A stretch of DNA of 64,000 bases. Origin: JB111 sp049856295. Lineage in GTDB: Bacteria; Actinomycetota; Actinomycetes; Actinomycetales; Actinomycetaceae. Positions 25,694-34,933 of the stretch are shown one piece after another (position 1 is the stretch's first letter; every line of letters starts with the position of its first letter). Below the pieces are notes generated by a model. That model saw only the letters and a list, made by a program, of their open reading frames with translations. It was not told the DNA's origin and did no database searches. The stretch lies in contig NZ_JBNDMZ010000002.1 of NCBI RefSeq assembly GCF_049856295.1, positions 1-64,000 on the forward strand, written 5' to 3'. The translations under genes and the position numbers were made by a program.

Positions 25694-27769
25694 GTGGCGG
25701 GGATGATCCGCCGCGAGGACATCGAGGCGGTCAAGGAGAAGGTCCGGATCGAGGAGGTCGTCGGCGCGCACGTCACGCTGCGCACCGCCGGCGTCGGGTC
25801 GATGAAGGGCCTGTGCCCCTTCCACGACGAGCGCACGCCGTCCTTCCACGTCCGCCCGCAGGTGGGCGTGTGGCACTGCTTCGGGTGCGGCGAGGGCGGC
25901 GACGTCGTCAGCTTCGTCCAGCGCATCGAAGGACTCTCGTTCGCCGAGGCGATCGAGATGCTGGCCGACCGGGTCGGGGTCGAGCTCCGCCGCGAGGACG
26001 AGGACGGCCGACCCCGGGAGCGGTCCCAGGGGGAGCCCGGCCGGCGTCGTCGGCTCGTCGAGGCCAACCGGATCGCCGCCGAGTACTTCGTCGCGCAGCT
26101 CGCCTCGCCCGGCGCCGCTCCCGCCCGCGCGTTCCTCGCCGAGCGCGGGTTCGACCAGGCTGCTGCCGCGCACTTCGGCGTGGGGTTCGCGCCCGAGGGC
26201 TGGGACCACTTGCTGCGCCACCTGCGTTCCAAGGGGCTCACCGACCAGGAGATCCTCGCGGCCGGGCTCGTCTCGCAGGGGCAGCGCGGCGTCTACGACC
26301 GGTTCCGCGGGCGACTCGTCTGGCCGATCCGCTCCACCTCCGGCGAGACGCTGGGGTTCGGCGCGCGACGCCTGCTCGAGTCCGACCAGGGTCCGAAGTA
26401 CCTCAACACCCCCGAGACCCCGCTGTACCGCAAGTCGCACGTCCTCTACGGGATCGACCTCGCTCGCAAGGAGATCGGCCGCGGGCGGCAGGTCGTCGTC
26501 GTCGAGGGGTACACGGACGTCATGGCCGCGCACCTCGCCGGCGTCACCACCGCGGTCGCCACGTGCGGCACGGCCTTCGGCGACGACCACGTCCGCATCG
26601 TCCGGCGCCTGCTCGGGGACGTCGGCGACGCCGCCTCCGGCGTCATGACGGCGGGCTCCGCGCGAGGCGGCGAGGTCGTCTTCACGTTCGACGGCGACGC
26701 CGCCGGTCAGAAGGCCGCCCTGCGCGCGTTCGACGAGGACCAGCGCTTCGCGGCCCAGACGTTCGTCGCGGTCACGCCCGGTGGGATGGACCCCTGCGAC
26801 CTGCGCCTCGAGCGCGGCGACGCGGCCGTCCGCGACCTCGTCGCCGGGCGCGAGCCGCTGTTCGAGTTCGTCATCCGCTCCGCCCTGGCCACGCTCGACC
26901 TCGGGACCGCGGAGGGGCGTGTGGCGGGGCTGCGGGCGGCGGCGCCGGTCGTGGCAGCGATCCGTGACCGCGCCCTGCGCGGGGAGTACGCCCGCCAGCT
27001 CGCGGGCTGGCTCGGCATGGACGACGTGAGTGTCCGCCAGGCGGTCCGTAGCGCCGAGAGCTCGGCGCGGCGCGCCGGCGCCCCCGGAGGGTCGTCCGTG
27101 CCCGACGCCGGTGGGCCGGGCCGGGCGGGCGGCGCACCCGGTGAGACTGGTCGCCCGGGCGGGCAGAACGGACGGCCGGGCGGGCAGCCGGGCGGATCCG
27201 GTCCCTCGGGCGGTGCCTGGGAGACCTCCGCAGGAGCCGGCGGTGGACGCGGCCCCGAGGATCCCGTGGCGCGCCTCGAGCGGCAGGTCCTCGAGGTGGC
27301 ACTCCAGCTCCCGGCCGAGGCGGCGGCCGCCGGGTTCGACTCGCTCGCGGCCGACACGTTCACCGTGCCCTCGTACCGCGCGGCACACGACGCGATCCGG
27401 GCGGCCGGTGGCGTGGCGACCTTCGCGGCGCACCTGGCCGAGCGCCGCCGCGCGGGCGCAGGGGAGGAGGCCGCCCAGCGGGAGGCCGCTGCCCACTGGG
27501 TCGAGGCGGTGCGGGAGAACGCCGTCGGTCCCGTCGCGGACTCCGTGACCGGCATGGCGGTCGCCCCGCTTCCCCAGGACCGCCCGGACGCGCTGACCGA
27601 CTACGCCCGCGGCGTCGTCGTCGCGCTCGTCCGCATGGGGCTGACCCGGCTCATCGGTGACGCGAAGGGGACGCTGCAGCGCACGGACCCGGACGATCCC
27701 GCCTACGCCGAGCGGTTCGCCGCTCTCATGGAGCTGGAGTCACGACGGCGCTCGCTCGGCTCGCCGTAG
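25694..27769 (+). CDS. dnaG: DNA primase
   Basis: A 691-residue primase that lays RNA primers at the replication fork. It has the CHC2 zinc finger CPFHDERTPSFH...CFGCGEGG (residues about 39-66), the catalytic core, a TOPRIM domain (VVVVEGYTDVM near 271, FTFDGDAAG near 333) and a C-terminal DnaB-interaction region after a Gly/Pro-rich linker (about 450-520). The start is GTG 25694, directly abutting the dgt stop. Between the two TOPRIM motifs there is an extra segment (LLGDVGDAASGVMTAGSARG) of the kind found in actinobacterial primases. It ends 64 bases before the convergent array gene. Confidence 0.95.
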   Translation: MAGMIRREDIEAVKEKVRIEEVVGAHVTLRTAGVGSMKGLCPFHDERTPSFHVRPQVGVWHCFGCGEGGDVVSFVQRIEGLSFAEAIEMLADRVGVELRREDEDGRPRERSQGEPGRRRRLVEANRIAAEYFVAQLASPGAAPARAFLAERGFDQAAAAHFGVGFAPEGWDHLLRHLRSKGLTDQEILAAGLVSQGQRGVYDRFRGRLVWPIRSTSGETLGFGARRLLESDQGPKYLNTPETPLYRKSHVLYGIDLARKEIGRGRQVVVVEGYTDVMAAHLAGVTTAVATCGTAFGDDHVRIVRRLLGDVGDAASGVMTAGSARGGEVVFTFDGDAAGQKAALRAFDEDQRFAAQTFVAVTPGGMDPCDLRLERGDAAVRDLVAGREPLFEFVIRSALATLDLGTAEGRVAGLRAAAPVVAAIRDRALRGEYARQLAGWLGMDDVSVRQAVRSAESSARRAGAPGGSSVPDAGGPGRAGGAPGETGRPGGQNGRPGGQPGGSGPSGGAWETSAGAGGGRGPEDPVARLERQVLEVALQLPAEAAAAGFDSLAADTFTVPSYRAAHDAIRAAGGVATFAAHLAERRRAGAGEEAAQREAAAHWVEAVRENAVGPVADSVTGMAVAPLPQDRPDALTDYARGVVVALVRMGLTRLIGDAKGTLQRTDPDDPAYAERFAALMELESRRRSLGSP

Positions 27770-27793
27770 CGGGCCCAACGAGCGCCGTGGTGG

Positions 27794-27813
27794 GCGGACG
27801 CCGGCGCGTCCGC
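27794..27813. terminator. hairpin between convergent dnaG and the membrane-protein array
   Basis: An 8-bp stem GCGGACGC/GCGTCCGC with a CGGC loop lies in the short gap between convergent stop codons, with no T-run. Confidence 0.4.
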
Positions 27814-27832
27814 AGGTGTCGCGGCGGGTGGG

Positions 27833-28909
27833 TCAGTCGATCGTCCAGGCGAGGGACTCGGACTCGCCGGTGACGATGCCGGCGGCCGGGCGGAAGAGGA
27901 CGTCGAACGAGTCGTCGGACGGCTCGGGAACGTAGATCGTCGCCGTGACCTCCTCGCCCCCGTCGACGACCGGGGGCATCGAGTCGCCGGTGCTGCAGCC
28001 CATGCCGTCCGTGGGGCTGAGGTCGCCCTCGGAGGTCGACAGAGTGATGCCGGGCAGCGGCGGGACGGTGGGAACCACCTCGTCCTCGCCGGCGGACACG
28101 GTGAAGGTCAGGGCCGTGTGCGGCGTGCCGGGGGAGGTGAGGCACTGCGCGTCGCGCTCGGCCTCGTCGAGCGTGATCTCCATGCCGTTGTCGAACGTGT
28201 GGGTCTCGCCGATCTCGAGGACCGTGGCGTCGTCCGCGCCGCCGGAGCCGTCGTCGGACGGGGACTCGTCGTCCTCGTCGGTGTCGGCGTCGTCGGACGG
28301 GCTCTCGGAGTCGGGCCCCGACTCGGTCTCGGAGTTCTCGTCGGTCTCGTCCTCGGTCTCGTCCTCGTCGTCGCTCGGGGCCTCGTCGTCGGAGCTCTCC
28401 TCCTCGCCGTCGGTCCCGTCGGAACCGGCCTCGCCGCTCGGTGCCTCGATCCCGGAGTCGTCCGGCGTGGGCTCCTCGCCACCGTTCTCGTCGCCGTCGC
28501 GCAGGAGGAAGAACCACACCGCGGCTGCGGCGACGGCGACCGCGAGGACGCCGAGGATCACCGCCAGCCAGGGGAAGCCGCCTCCGCGCTGCGGGCGGTC
28601 GTCGCCGGGCGGGTAGTCGCCGCCGCCGCCCGACCCGCCGCCGTACGAGGGTGCGTAGGTCGGGGCGGCGCCGGACGAGGGGTAGCCCGAGGCTCCCTCG
28701 CCGCCGGTCGCCGCGTGCGAACCCGACGCGCCCGGGGCGGACGCGCCGCCGGACTGCGACGCCGCGCCGTACCCGCCGGCACCCCGAGCCGCGTCGTACC
28801 GGCTCGCGCCCTGCGCCGCGGCGGAGTCCGCCGGGATCGGCCTCGTGGCGTCGCCGTCGGGCTGCTCGAAGGCGTTGCCCTCGCGCCGCCAGCGTGAGTC
28901 GTTGCTCAT
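27833..28909 (-). CDS. array gene A: single-pass membrane protein with two-Cys extracellular domain
   Basis: A 358-residue protein with no recognised function. The order is: a cytoplasmic low-complexity N-terminus starting MSNDSRW (residues 1-112, rich in Gly, Ala and Ser); one membrane helix (about 113-138, WLAVILGVLAVAVAA); a very acidic Asp/Glu/Ser linker (about 140-225); then a C-terminal domain of about 125 residues with two cysteines (AQC and MGC), ending in LAWTID. That domain recurs in genes B, C and D and resembles the Ig-like DUF4352 type. The fixed pair of cysteines could form a disulfide outside the cell. It is the last gene of a five-gene minus-strand array. Confidence 0.8.
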   Translation of the reverse strand: MSNDSRWRREGNAFEQPDGDATRPIPADSAAAQGASRYDAARGAGGYGAASQSGGASAPGASGSHAATGGEGASGYPSSGAAPTYAPSYGGGSGGGGDYPPGDDRPQRGGGFPWLAVILGVLAVAVAAAAVWFFLLRDGDENGGEEPTPDDSGIEAPSGEAGSDGTDGEEESSDDEAPSDDEDETEDETDENSETESGPDSESPSDDADTDEDDESPSDDGSGGADDATVLEIGETHTFDNGMEITLDEAERDAQCLTSPGTPHTALTFTVSAGEDEVVPTVPPLPGITLSTSEGDLSPTDGMGCSTGDSMPPVVDGGEEVTATIYVPEPSDDSFDVLFRPAAGIVTGESESLAWTID

Positions 28910-29045
28910 CGTGTCCTCCCAGGTCTGCCGCCCGGCCGGACGACGCCCGTCAGCCTACGACCGGGGCACACCCCGGGCGCGTCGACGTCGCCGGGGAGTG
29001 CTGCCCGCCCCGCCCGGGGGCGCGGGACGCGGGGCCCGGTTCGTG

Positions 29046-30146
29046 TCAGTCGATCGTCCAGCGCGCGAGCGTGCGGTCGGGGGAGCCGTGCCTGAGCACG
29101 TCCGGGTCGAGCTCGAGGACGAGACGCCCCTGCGTGGGAGCGACCATGAGCACCGTCCCCGTGACCGTCTGCGCGGGCGAGGCGGTCGGCGGCAGCACGT
29201 CCGACGGATCGGCGAGGCACGAGGCCGGGGCGGGGAGCAGCGGCCCGTCCGGTGAGGACAGGCCGAGACCGGGAATCGGGGTGAGGACCGGTGCCGGGGC
29301 GTCCGCCGGCACGGTGACCGTCACCTCGAGGGCCACCAGCTCGCCGGCCACGGCGCCGTCGACCGCGCAGGTCACGTCCCGTTCGGCGGCCGTCAGCGCG
29401 TAGGTCGTGCCGTCGTCCGCGGTCCATGTCTCCCCGACGGCGACGTCGACGACCTCCGCGTCGGTACCGGTGCCGCCGCCCGTGTCCGCGCCCGCGGCGG
29501 AGCCCTGGAGGAGCTGCAGGAGCCATGCGAGGTCCTGGGCAGGGTCGCCCGAGGAGGCGCCCGGTGACCCCGGCGTGCCAGGTGACCCGGGCGTGGCCGG
29601 TGGAAGCGGGATCGACGTCCCGGGCGGGACCGCGGGAACCGGGACGGTCCACGTCGGGGGTCCGGCGTCGGGCTCGGGCTCGGTCTCGGGCGAGGGCGAG
29701 GGTGTGGCCGGAGGCGAGGTGGGCGGGGGAGCGCCCGGGACAGTCGTGGTGGGACCCGCGGTGGCGGCGGGCGCGCGGAGCAGGGCGTCGCTCGGTCCCC
29801 GGTCGGTGGCGGCCACGAACCAGTAGCCCAGGAGGGCGGCCGCGATGACGGACGCCGCTCCGGCGAGGAGCCATGGCCGGACGCTCTCGTGCTGGTCGGA
29901 CGTCTCGGACCCCGGAGCTCCGTTCCCGGCGGCGGTCGAGGGCGCGTCGCCCGGCGATCCCGAGTGCCCGAACGCGTTGAGTCGAGGAACAGGCTTCGAG
30001 GGGTAGCCGGTTCGCGCCGCGTAGTCGGTCGAGCGAGGGTCGGCGAGATCGGCCGGCAGCTCACCGGTCGCGGCGGTGGGTGGTTCGTCGTCGTCGAAGA
30101 AGTGGGCGAGGTACCCGGTACCGACGGGCCCGTCGTCGTCCGCCAT
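29046..30146 (-). CDS. array gene B: single-pass membrane protein with two-Cys extracellular domain
   Basis: A 366-residue paralogue of A, C and D. ATG 30146 follows GGAGG; the frame continues upstream but lacks another good start. The N-terminal 88 residues (MADDDGPVGTGYLAHFF...) differ from the other members and lack Gln-Gly repeats. A membrane helix at about 89-111 is followed by a Pro/Thr-rich linker instead of an acidic one. The C-terminal domain keeps both cysteines (DVTC, ASC) and ends LARWTID. It is the most diverged cytoplasmic part in the set, which suggests a different intracellular partner. Function is unknown. Confidence 0.78.
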   Translation of the reverse strand: MADDDGPVGTGYLAHFFDDDEPPTAATGELPADLADPRSTDYAARTGYPSKPVPRLNAFGHSGSPGDAPSTAAGNGAPGSETSDQHESVRPWLLAGAASVIAAALLGYWFVAATDRGPSDALLRAPAATAGPTTTVPGAPPPTSPPATPSPSPETEPEPDAGPPTWTVPVPAVPPGTSIPLPPATPGSPGTPGSPGASSGDPAQDLAWLLQLLQGSAAGADTGGGTGTDAEVVDVAVGETWTADDGTTYALTAAERDVTCAVDGAVAGELVALEVTVTVPADAPAPVLTPIPGLGLSSPDGPLLPAPASCLADPSDVLPPTASPAQTVTGTVLMVAPTQGRLVLELDPDVLRHGSPDRTLARWTID

Positions 30147-30427
30147 GCCGACCTCCGCGTCGACCACCGGGGCCGGCACGGTCCGTCCGCCCCCGGGCCC
30201 GCCGGTGGGGCGGACGCTCGTCACGCTAGCCCCGCGGCGATGTGCGTGGTCGTCGCCGCGGGCGATCCGCACAGATCTCGACGGACCTCGACGCCGCTGG
30301 ACGCAGGAGGTCCTTCGGCTCGGCCGTGGGCCGACGGACGCGGTGGTGCGGCCCCGGCGTCGCCCGACGCGACGGCGCCCCGGCCGCACGTGCGGACGGG
30401 GCGCCGAGGAGGGCCTGAGGTGGCGGG

Positions 30428-31336
30428 TCAGTCGACCGACCAGCGAGCCACCGTCAGTTCGGTGCCGGGCATGGCGATGCCGAACATCGGGTCGTACTCG
30501 AGCGTGAACGGGCCGCTCGTGGGTGCCTCGACGAGGATGAGTCCTGTGGCCGTCTGCCCGGGCTCGATGTACGAGGGCAGCTCGCGGGAGGTGTCGGCGA
30601 GGCAGCCGATGGTGGAGAAGGAGTCGATCGTTCCCTCGGGCGACTCGAGGGTGATGCCCGGCATCGGCGCCGATGCACTGGCACTCGGGCTCGCGGTCAC
30701 CGTGTACTCGAGCGCGACGACCTCGCCGGAGACGCTGGCGTACCCGTCGCAGGTGATGTTGCGCTCGACCGAGTTCAGCGTGACAGTCGCGCCGTCGTAG
30801 GTCTGGTGCGGGGTGCCCATCGGGACGTCGACGACGGTGACGCTGCCGGATCCGTCGCCACCGGGGATCGAGGGGACGTCGCCACCGGGGACCGACGGGA
30901 TGTCACCGCCCGGGATCGACGGGATGTCGCCACCCGGGATCGACGGGATGTCGCCACCCGGGATCGACGGCGCCGTCACCCCGCCCTGCTGGTCACCGCC
31001 GGAGGCTGTCTCGTCGTCGTCCCCGTCGACGAAGAGGAAGTAGGCCCCGGCACCGAGGGCGGCCACCACGACGACGGCGACGATCGCCCAGATCCAGCCC
31101 TTGCCTCCGCCGGAGCCGCCGGACTGACCAGGGCCGCCGTAGCCGGGCTGCTGGCCGTAGCCACCCTGCTGGGGGAACCCGCCCTGTTGGGGATAGCCGC
31201 CGGGCTGGCCGAATCCGCCCTGCTGCGGGTAGCCGCCCTGCTGGCCGAACCCGCCCTGTTGTCCGAAGTCGCCCTGCGGGTAGCCGCCCTGCTGGCCGAA
31301 CCCGCCCTGCTGACCCCACTGGCCGTCGTACGACAC
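30428..31336 (-). CDS. array gene C: Gln/Gly-rich single-pass membrane protein with two-Cys domain
   Basis: A 302-residue paralogue starting GTG 31336 behind GGAGG (VSYDGQWGQQGG). Residues 1-70 are repeated QQGG(F/Y)-type units. A membrane helix at about 80-103 (WIWAIVAVVVVAALG) is followed by FVDGDDDE. Five copies of an 8-residue unit PSIPGGDI (about 121-160) form a collagen-like stalk. The C-terminal domain carries the paired cysteines (NITC, IGC) and ends VARWSVD. The upstream leader is almost the same as that of gene D, so C and D look like the most recent duplication. Low-complexity Gln/Gly tails can mediate clustering; the role here is unknown. Confidence 0.8.
   Translation of the reverse strand: MSYDGQWGQQGGFGQQGGYPQGDFGQQGGFGQQGGYPQQGGFGQPGGYPQQGGFPQQGGYGQQPGYGGPGQSGGSGGGKGWIWAIVAVVVVAALGAGAYFLFVDGDDDETASGGDQQGGVTAPSIPGGDIPSIPGGDIPSIPGGDIPSVPGGDVPSIPGGDGSGSVTVVDVPMGTPHQTYDGATVTLNSVERNITCDGYASVSGEVVALEYTVTASPSASASAPMPGITLESPEGTIDSFSTIGCLADTSRELPSYIEPGQTATGLILVEAPTSGPFTLEYDPMFGIAMPGTELTVARWSVD
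30858..30978 (-). repeat. 24-bp tandem repeats encoding PSIPGGDI units
   Basis: Five near-identical 24-base units encode the stalk between the membrane helix and the two-Cys domain of array gene C. Repeat number is likely to vary between strains. Confidence 0.75.
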
Positions 31337-31615
31337 GTCTGACCTCCACCGCTGCGCCCGCCACGTGGCCGGTCGAGGACCTGCCGCGCCGCCCGCCGGT
31401 CCCGGCGGGCAGCGCCACCGTAGAACGGTGTCCGAGCCGGGCAACCGCTCCCCGATGGGGAGTCCTCACCCGTGCCGTGGACCCCGGCTGAGGTGGGGCG
31501 ACGTCGAGAACCCGGGCGAGGTGGTCGCAACCGGTCGGCTCGCCGGCGTCCTCCGGGCCACCTCCGGCGTCGTCCCCCGTGCAGCCCTCGCCGGCGCCGA
31601 CCGCCCGGGTAGGGA

Positions 31616-32428
31616 TCAGTTGATCGACCAGCGGGCGATGGAGATCTCGGTGTCCTGCCGGTCGACCCCCATCGACGGGTCGTACTCGAGCGTGAACGCT
31701 CCGTTGGTGGGTGGGGTGACGATGACGAGGCCCGTGGCGGTCTCGCCGGCGTCGACGAACCCGGGCAGGGCGCGGGAGGAGTCCGCCAGGCACGCGAGGG
31801 TGTTGAAGGACCCTCCGATGCTCCCCGAGGACGACTCGAGGGTGGTGCCGGGCACCGGCGCCGACGTGCCCGCGGTCGAGCTGCCGACGACGGTGAACTC
31901 GAGGGCGTAGGCCCCGCTGAGGCCGCGCACGTCGCTGCCGCAGGTGAAGTCCTCCTCGACGGAGTCGAGCGTGACGACCCCGCCGTTGTGTGTCATGAAC
32001 GGCGTACCGATCGGCACGTCGACCACCGTCGGACCGCCGGACCCGTCGCTCTCGGTGGTACTGGGCTCCTCGCTGCCGGGGGTGGGTGCGGGAGCAGCGG
32101 TGGGAGCTGGGGCCGATGGGGTCGGCGGGGCCACTGCGGTGACAGTGTCCGATTCCCGCTGCCCCTCCGCGGAGGTGCTCTCGTCGTCGTCACCGTCGAG
32201 GAACAGGAAGTACACCCCGGTGCAGAGCGCGGCCGTCACGACGACGGCGATGAGCGCCCACAGCCAGCCCCTGTCACCGCCGGGGCGTCCAGGTCCGACA
32301 CCCGGCCCGTGCCCATCGTGGTCGGGCGGCTGCGGACGGCCGTGCTGCTGGGAATGATCGGGCTGCGGGCCGTGTGCCCCGTGCTGCGGATAGCCGCTCG
32401 GGTTGCCCCACTGGCCGTCGTTCGACAC
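31616..32428 (-). CDS. array gene D: single-pass membrane protein with two-Cys extracellular domain
   Basis: A 270-residue paralogue of gene C. GTG 32428 opens VSNDGQWGNPSGYPQH. The N-terminus is short and His/Gln/Pro-rich (about 50 residues). The membrane helix at about 54-77 (WLWALIAVVVTAALC) is followed by FLDGDDDES, a Pro/Ala/Thr linker and the C-terminal domain with DFTC and LAC, ending IARWSIN. The assembly gap at 32626 lies just upstream, so its promoter region may be incomplete. Function is unknown. Confidence 0.8.
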   Translation of the reverse strand: MSNDGQWGNPSGYPQHGAHGPQPDHSQQHGRPQPPDHDGHGPGVGPGRPGGDRGWLWALIAVVVTAALCTGVYFLFLDGDDDESTSAEGQRESDTVTAVAPPTPSAPAPTAAPAPTPGSEEPSTTESDGSGGPTVVDVPIGTPFMTHNGGVVTLDSVEEDFTCGSDVRGLSGAYALEFTVVGSSTAGTSAPVPGTTLESSSGSIGGSFNTLACLADSSRALPGFVDAGETATGLVIVTPPTNGAFTLEYDPSMGVDRQDTEISIARWSIN

Positions 32429-32625
32429 GTCTGTTCTCCACCTCGTCACCCGCCGCACCGCCGGTCCACGGGCGGAACGCCCCCGCCGGTCAGGGCGGCT
32501 GACGCCACGGGCGAACGTTACCGGACCCAAACGGTCCGTCCCCGACCTGGGCGCCATGACCGCGTCGGGGGGGGGGGTGGGCCACGGAGGGGATCGGCGT
32601 TCCGTTGGTTTTCGGTTCTCCTCTC

Positions 32626-32635
32626 NNNNNNNNNN
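32626..32635. other. assembly gap (10 N)
   Basis: Ten N characters. The flanks contain similar 26-base sequences (22 of 26 matching: from about 32539 and from about 32637) and an 11-base G run at 32567-32577, so true length and content here are uncertain. Confidence 0.99.
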
Positions 32636-32702
32636 TTCCCCGACTGGGGCGCCGTGACTGCGTTGGCGCCGCGCGGGACCTGCGGGGCCCCGACGCGTCA
32701 GG

Positions 32703-33752
32703 TCAGTTGCCGCTTCCCTCGGCCGAACCGGTCGTGTCCGCCGGGGTGGTGAGGATGCAGATGCCCTCGCGGTCGTTCGCCTGGTCCCAGGTGCTCTGGG
32801 TCGGCGTGAGGAGCTGGACGAAGTACACGCTCGAGGCGTAGTCCGTGCCGACGTACCCCTCGAACGCGTCAGCGCAGACGGACTCGAGCTCGCTGGAGAC
32901 CTGCTCGTCGCCCGGGTACTCGTCGCCCTCGAACGTGTGGACGACGTAGACCTCACCGTCGTGCTCCTCCGCGCAGTCGATCACGGGCAGCTCGGAGACC
33001 TGACCGGTGGCCCCCTCCATGTCGAGGCACTCGCCGACCGTGAACTGCTGGACGGTGGCCGTGCCGCCGGACGGCGGGCTCGACTCCTCCGTGGTGGGTT
33101 CCTCGGAGTCCTCGGTCGTCGGTTCCTCGGACTCCTCCGTGGTGGGTTCCTCGGACTCCTCGGTGGTCGGCTCCTCGGACTCCTCGGTGGTGGGTTCCTC
33201 CGAGTCCTCGCTCGTGGGCTCCTCGGACTCCTCTGTCGTGTCCTCCTCCGGCGGCGCGCTCGTCGTTGCCTCGTCGGTGGCGTCGCCGGACGACTCGTCG
33301 TCATCACCCGTGAAGAACAGGAAGTAGGCGCCGACCGCCAGGGCTGCGGCGACGAGGACGCCGATGATCGCCCACAGCCAGCCCTTGCCGCCGCCCGAGC
33401 CACCGCCGTCGCCGTTCCCGGGATCGTTCGGGCCACCGGCGCCCTGGCCGTAACCGGGCTGGCCGTAGCCGGCCTGCCCGTAGCCGGCTCCCTGGCCGTA
33501 CCCGCCCTGGGCCGGGTAGGCGCCCGCAGCCCCGTAGGCGGGTGGCTGGCCGCCGGCCGCCCCCTGCCCGTAGCCGCCCGCCGCGGGAGCACCCGCGCCC
33601 TGACCCTGGTCCCAGCCGGCCTGCGCCGGCGTTCCCGCACCCTGCGACTGGTCCCAGCCGCCCTGCGCCGGATTGCCGGCGCCCTGGCTCTGGTCCCAGC
33701 CGCCCTGCTGCGGGGTGCCGCCGGGCTGTCCCCACGTCCCGTCGTTCGACAT
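32703..33752 (-). CDS. array gene E: single-pass membrane protein with septum-formation-like domain
   Basis: A 349-residue protein sharing the N-terminal and membrane module of the array (MSNDGTWGQPGG, repeated GGWDQSQGAG units, helix at about 125-148 WLWAIIGVLVAAALA, then GDDDE). Its outer domain differs: after a linker of repeated SEEPTTEE units, residues about 235-335 (GECLDMEG...VIDCAEEHDGEVYVV...YVGTDY) match the 'septum formation' family pattern, with several conserved cysteines. The start is ATG 33752 behind GAGGAGG. It is the first gene of the array and could be transcribed alone or with gene D. Function is inferred only as cell-envelope. Confidence 0.8.
   Translation of the reverse strand: MSNDGTWGQPGGTPQQGGWDQSQGAGNPAQGGWDQSQGAGTPAQAGWDQGQGAGAPAAGGYGQGAAGGQPPAYGAAGAYPAQGGYGQGAGYGQAGYGQPGYGQGAGGPNDPGNGDGGGSGGGKGWLWAIIGVLVAAALAVGAYFLFFTGDDDESSGDATDEATTSAPPEEDTTEESEEPTSEDSEEPTTEESEEPTTEESEEPTTEESEEPTTEDSEEPTTEESSPPSGGTATVQQFTVGECLDMEGATGQVSELPVIDCAEEHDGEVYVVHTFEGDEYPGDEQVSSELESVCADAFEGYVGTDYASSVYFVQLLTPTQSTWDQANDREGICILTTPADTTGSAEGSGN
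33085..33240 (-). repeat. 24-bp tandem repeats encoding SEEPTTEE
   Basis: About six and a half imperfect 24-base units built on TCCTCGGACTCCTCGGTG code for the acidic stalk of array gene E. They are in frame and contain no spacers, so this is not a CRISPR. Confidence 0.85.
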
Positions 33753-33970
33753 CGTGCCCTCCTCGATCGTCCTCGGTCGTGTCCGGCACCCGAGACCACG
33801 CCTTCGGTCGGCGTTCGTCGGCAACGGGTACCGGGCCACGATATGCGCAGGTCGCCACGAGCGCGCACGGACGCGCGAGTGCCACAGACCGCCGCGTCGG
33901 TCGCCTGACCTGCATGTGCCCCGGGCGCGGATACCGTGCGAGGACACCGATCGACGACGAGGAGACCACC

Positions 33971-34894
33971 GTGACCGGACCCAGAATTATGATCGTCGGC
34001 AGCTCGATGACCGACCTCGTCTCCTACCTCGGGCGCATGCCAGAGCGGGGCGAGACCGTCTTCGGGAAGGACTTCGCCCAGGGCTTCGGTGGCAAGGGTG
34101 CCAACCAGGCCGCCATGGCCGCGCTCCTCGGGGCCGAGGTGTCGATGGTCGGCGCCGTCGGCGGGGACTCGTTCGGGCGCGACACGGTGGAGAACCTCCG
34201 CGGTCTCGGCATCGACGCGACCCACGTCGTGGAGATCGACGACGCGCACAGCGGGATCGCGATGATCCTCGTGGACCCCGACGGCGACAACCGGATCGTC
34301 CTGGCCCCCGGCGCGAACGAGCGGCTGACCCCGCAGCACGTCGACGACGCGTTCGACGACGCCGGGGGCCCCGACCTCGTGCTCAGCCAGCTCGAGGTGC
34401 CGCAGGAGACGATCCGCCGTGGGTTCGAGCGCGCCAAGGGGGCCGGTGGCATCACCGTCCTCAACCCCGCACCGGCCGCGGCGGTCGACCCCGGGGTGCT
34501 CGCGGTGACCGACTGGGTGATCCCCAACGAGACCGAGTTCGCCATCCTGCTCGAGGCAGAGCTCGGGCGTGGCGTCGAGGACCTCGAGGCCGACGCCGTC
34601 GCCCTCGGCGAACGGATCGGGGCCTCGCTCGTGGTCACCCTGGGAGAGCGCGGCGCCCTCCTCGTGCACGACGGCGACCTCACCCGCCTCGAGGCGCCCG
34701 CCGTGGAGGCGGTCGACACCACCGGCGCGGGCGACGCGTTCTGCGGCGGGTTCGCGTTCGCCCTGGCCGGCGGCGCTGCGCCGGCCGACGCGACCCGCCT
34801 CGGCATCGCGCTTGCGTCGGACTCGGTCACGCGTCGTGGCACGCAGGCCTCCTACGCGCGGGGCGCGGACCTCGAGCGCATCCTCGCGGGCTGA
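33971..34894 (+). CDS. rbsK: ribokinase (PfkB family)
   Basis: A 307-residue sugar kinase that phosphorylates ribose at O5. The N-terminal PfkB signature GFGGKGANQAAMA (near residue 40) and the C-terminal ATP/anion-hole signature DTTGAGDAFCGGFAFAL (near residue 250, catalytic Asp) are intact. GTG 33971 sits six bases after GAGGAGA; an internal ATG at 33989 is less likely. It is encoded alone, with no rbs transporter next to it. It is divergent from the membrane-protein array and upstream of tRNA-Met on the other strand. Confidence 0.9.
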   Translation: MTGPRIMIVGSSMTDLVSYLGRMPERGETVFGKDFAQGFGGKGANQAAMAALLGAEVSMVGAVGGDSFGRDTVENLRGLGIDATHVVEIDDAHSGIAMILVDPDGDNRIVLAPGANERLTPQHVDDAFDDAGGPDLVLSQLEVPQETIRRGFERAKGAGGITVLNPAPAAAVDPGVLAVTDWVIPNETEFAILLEAELGRGVEDLEADAVALGERIGASLVVTLGERGALLVHDGDLTRLEAPAVEAVDTTGAGDAFCGGFAFALAGGAAPADATRLGIALASDSVTRRGTQASYARGADLERILAG

Positions 34895-34933
34895 CGCGGC
34901 GACGGTCACGGAGCCCGGGTGATGGGAGAACGG

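Noticed and set aside
33085..33240. Regular 24-bp repeats considered as a CRISPR array
   Set aside because: There are no spacers, the units are contiguous and in frame, and they encode an SEEPTTEE stalk.
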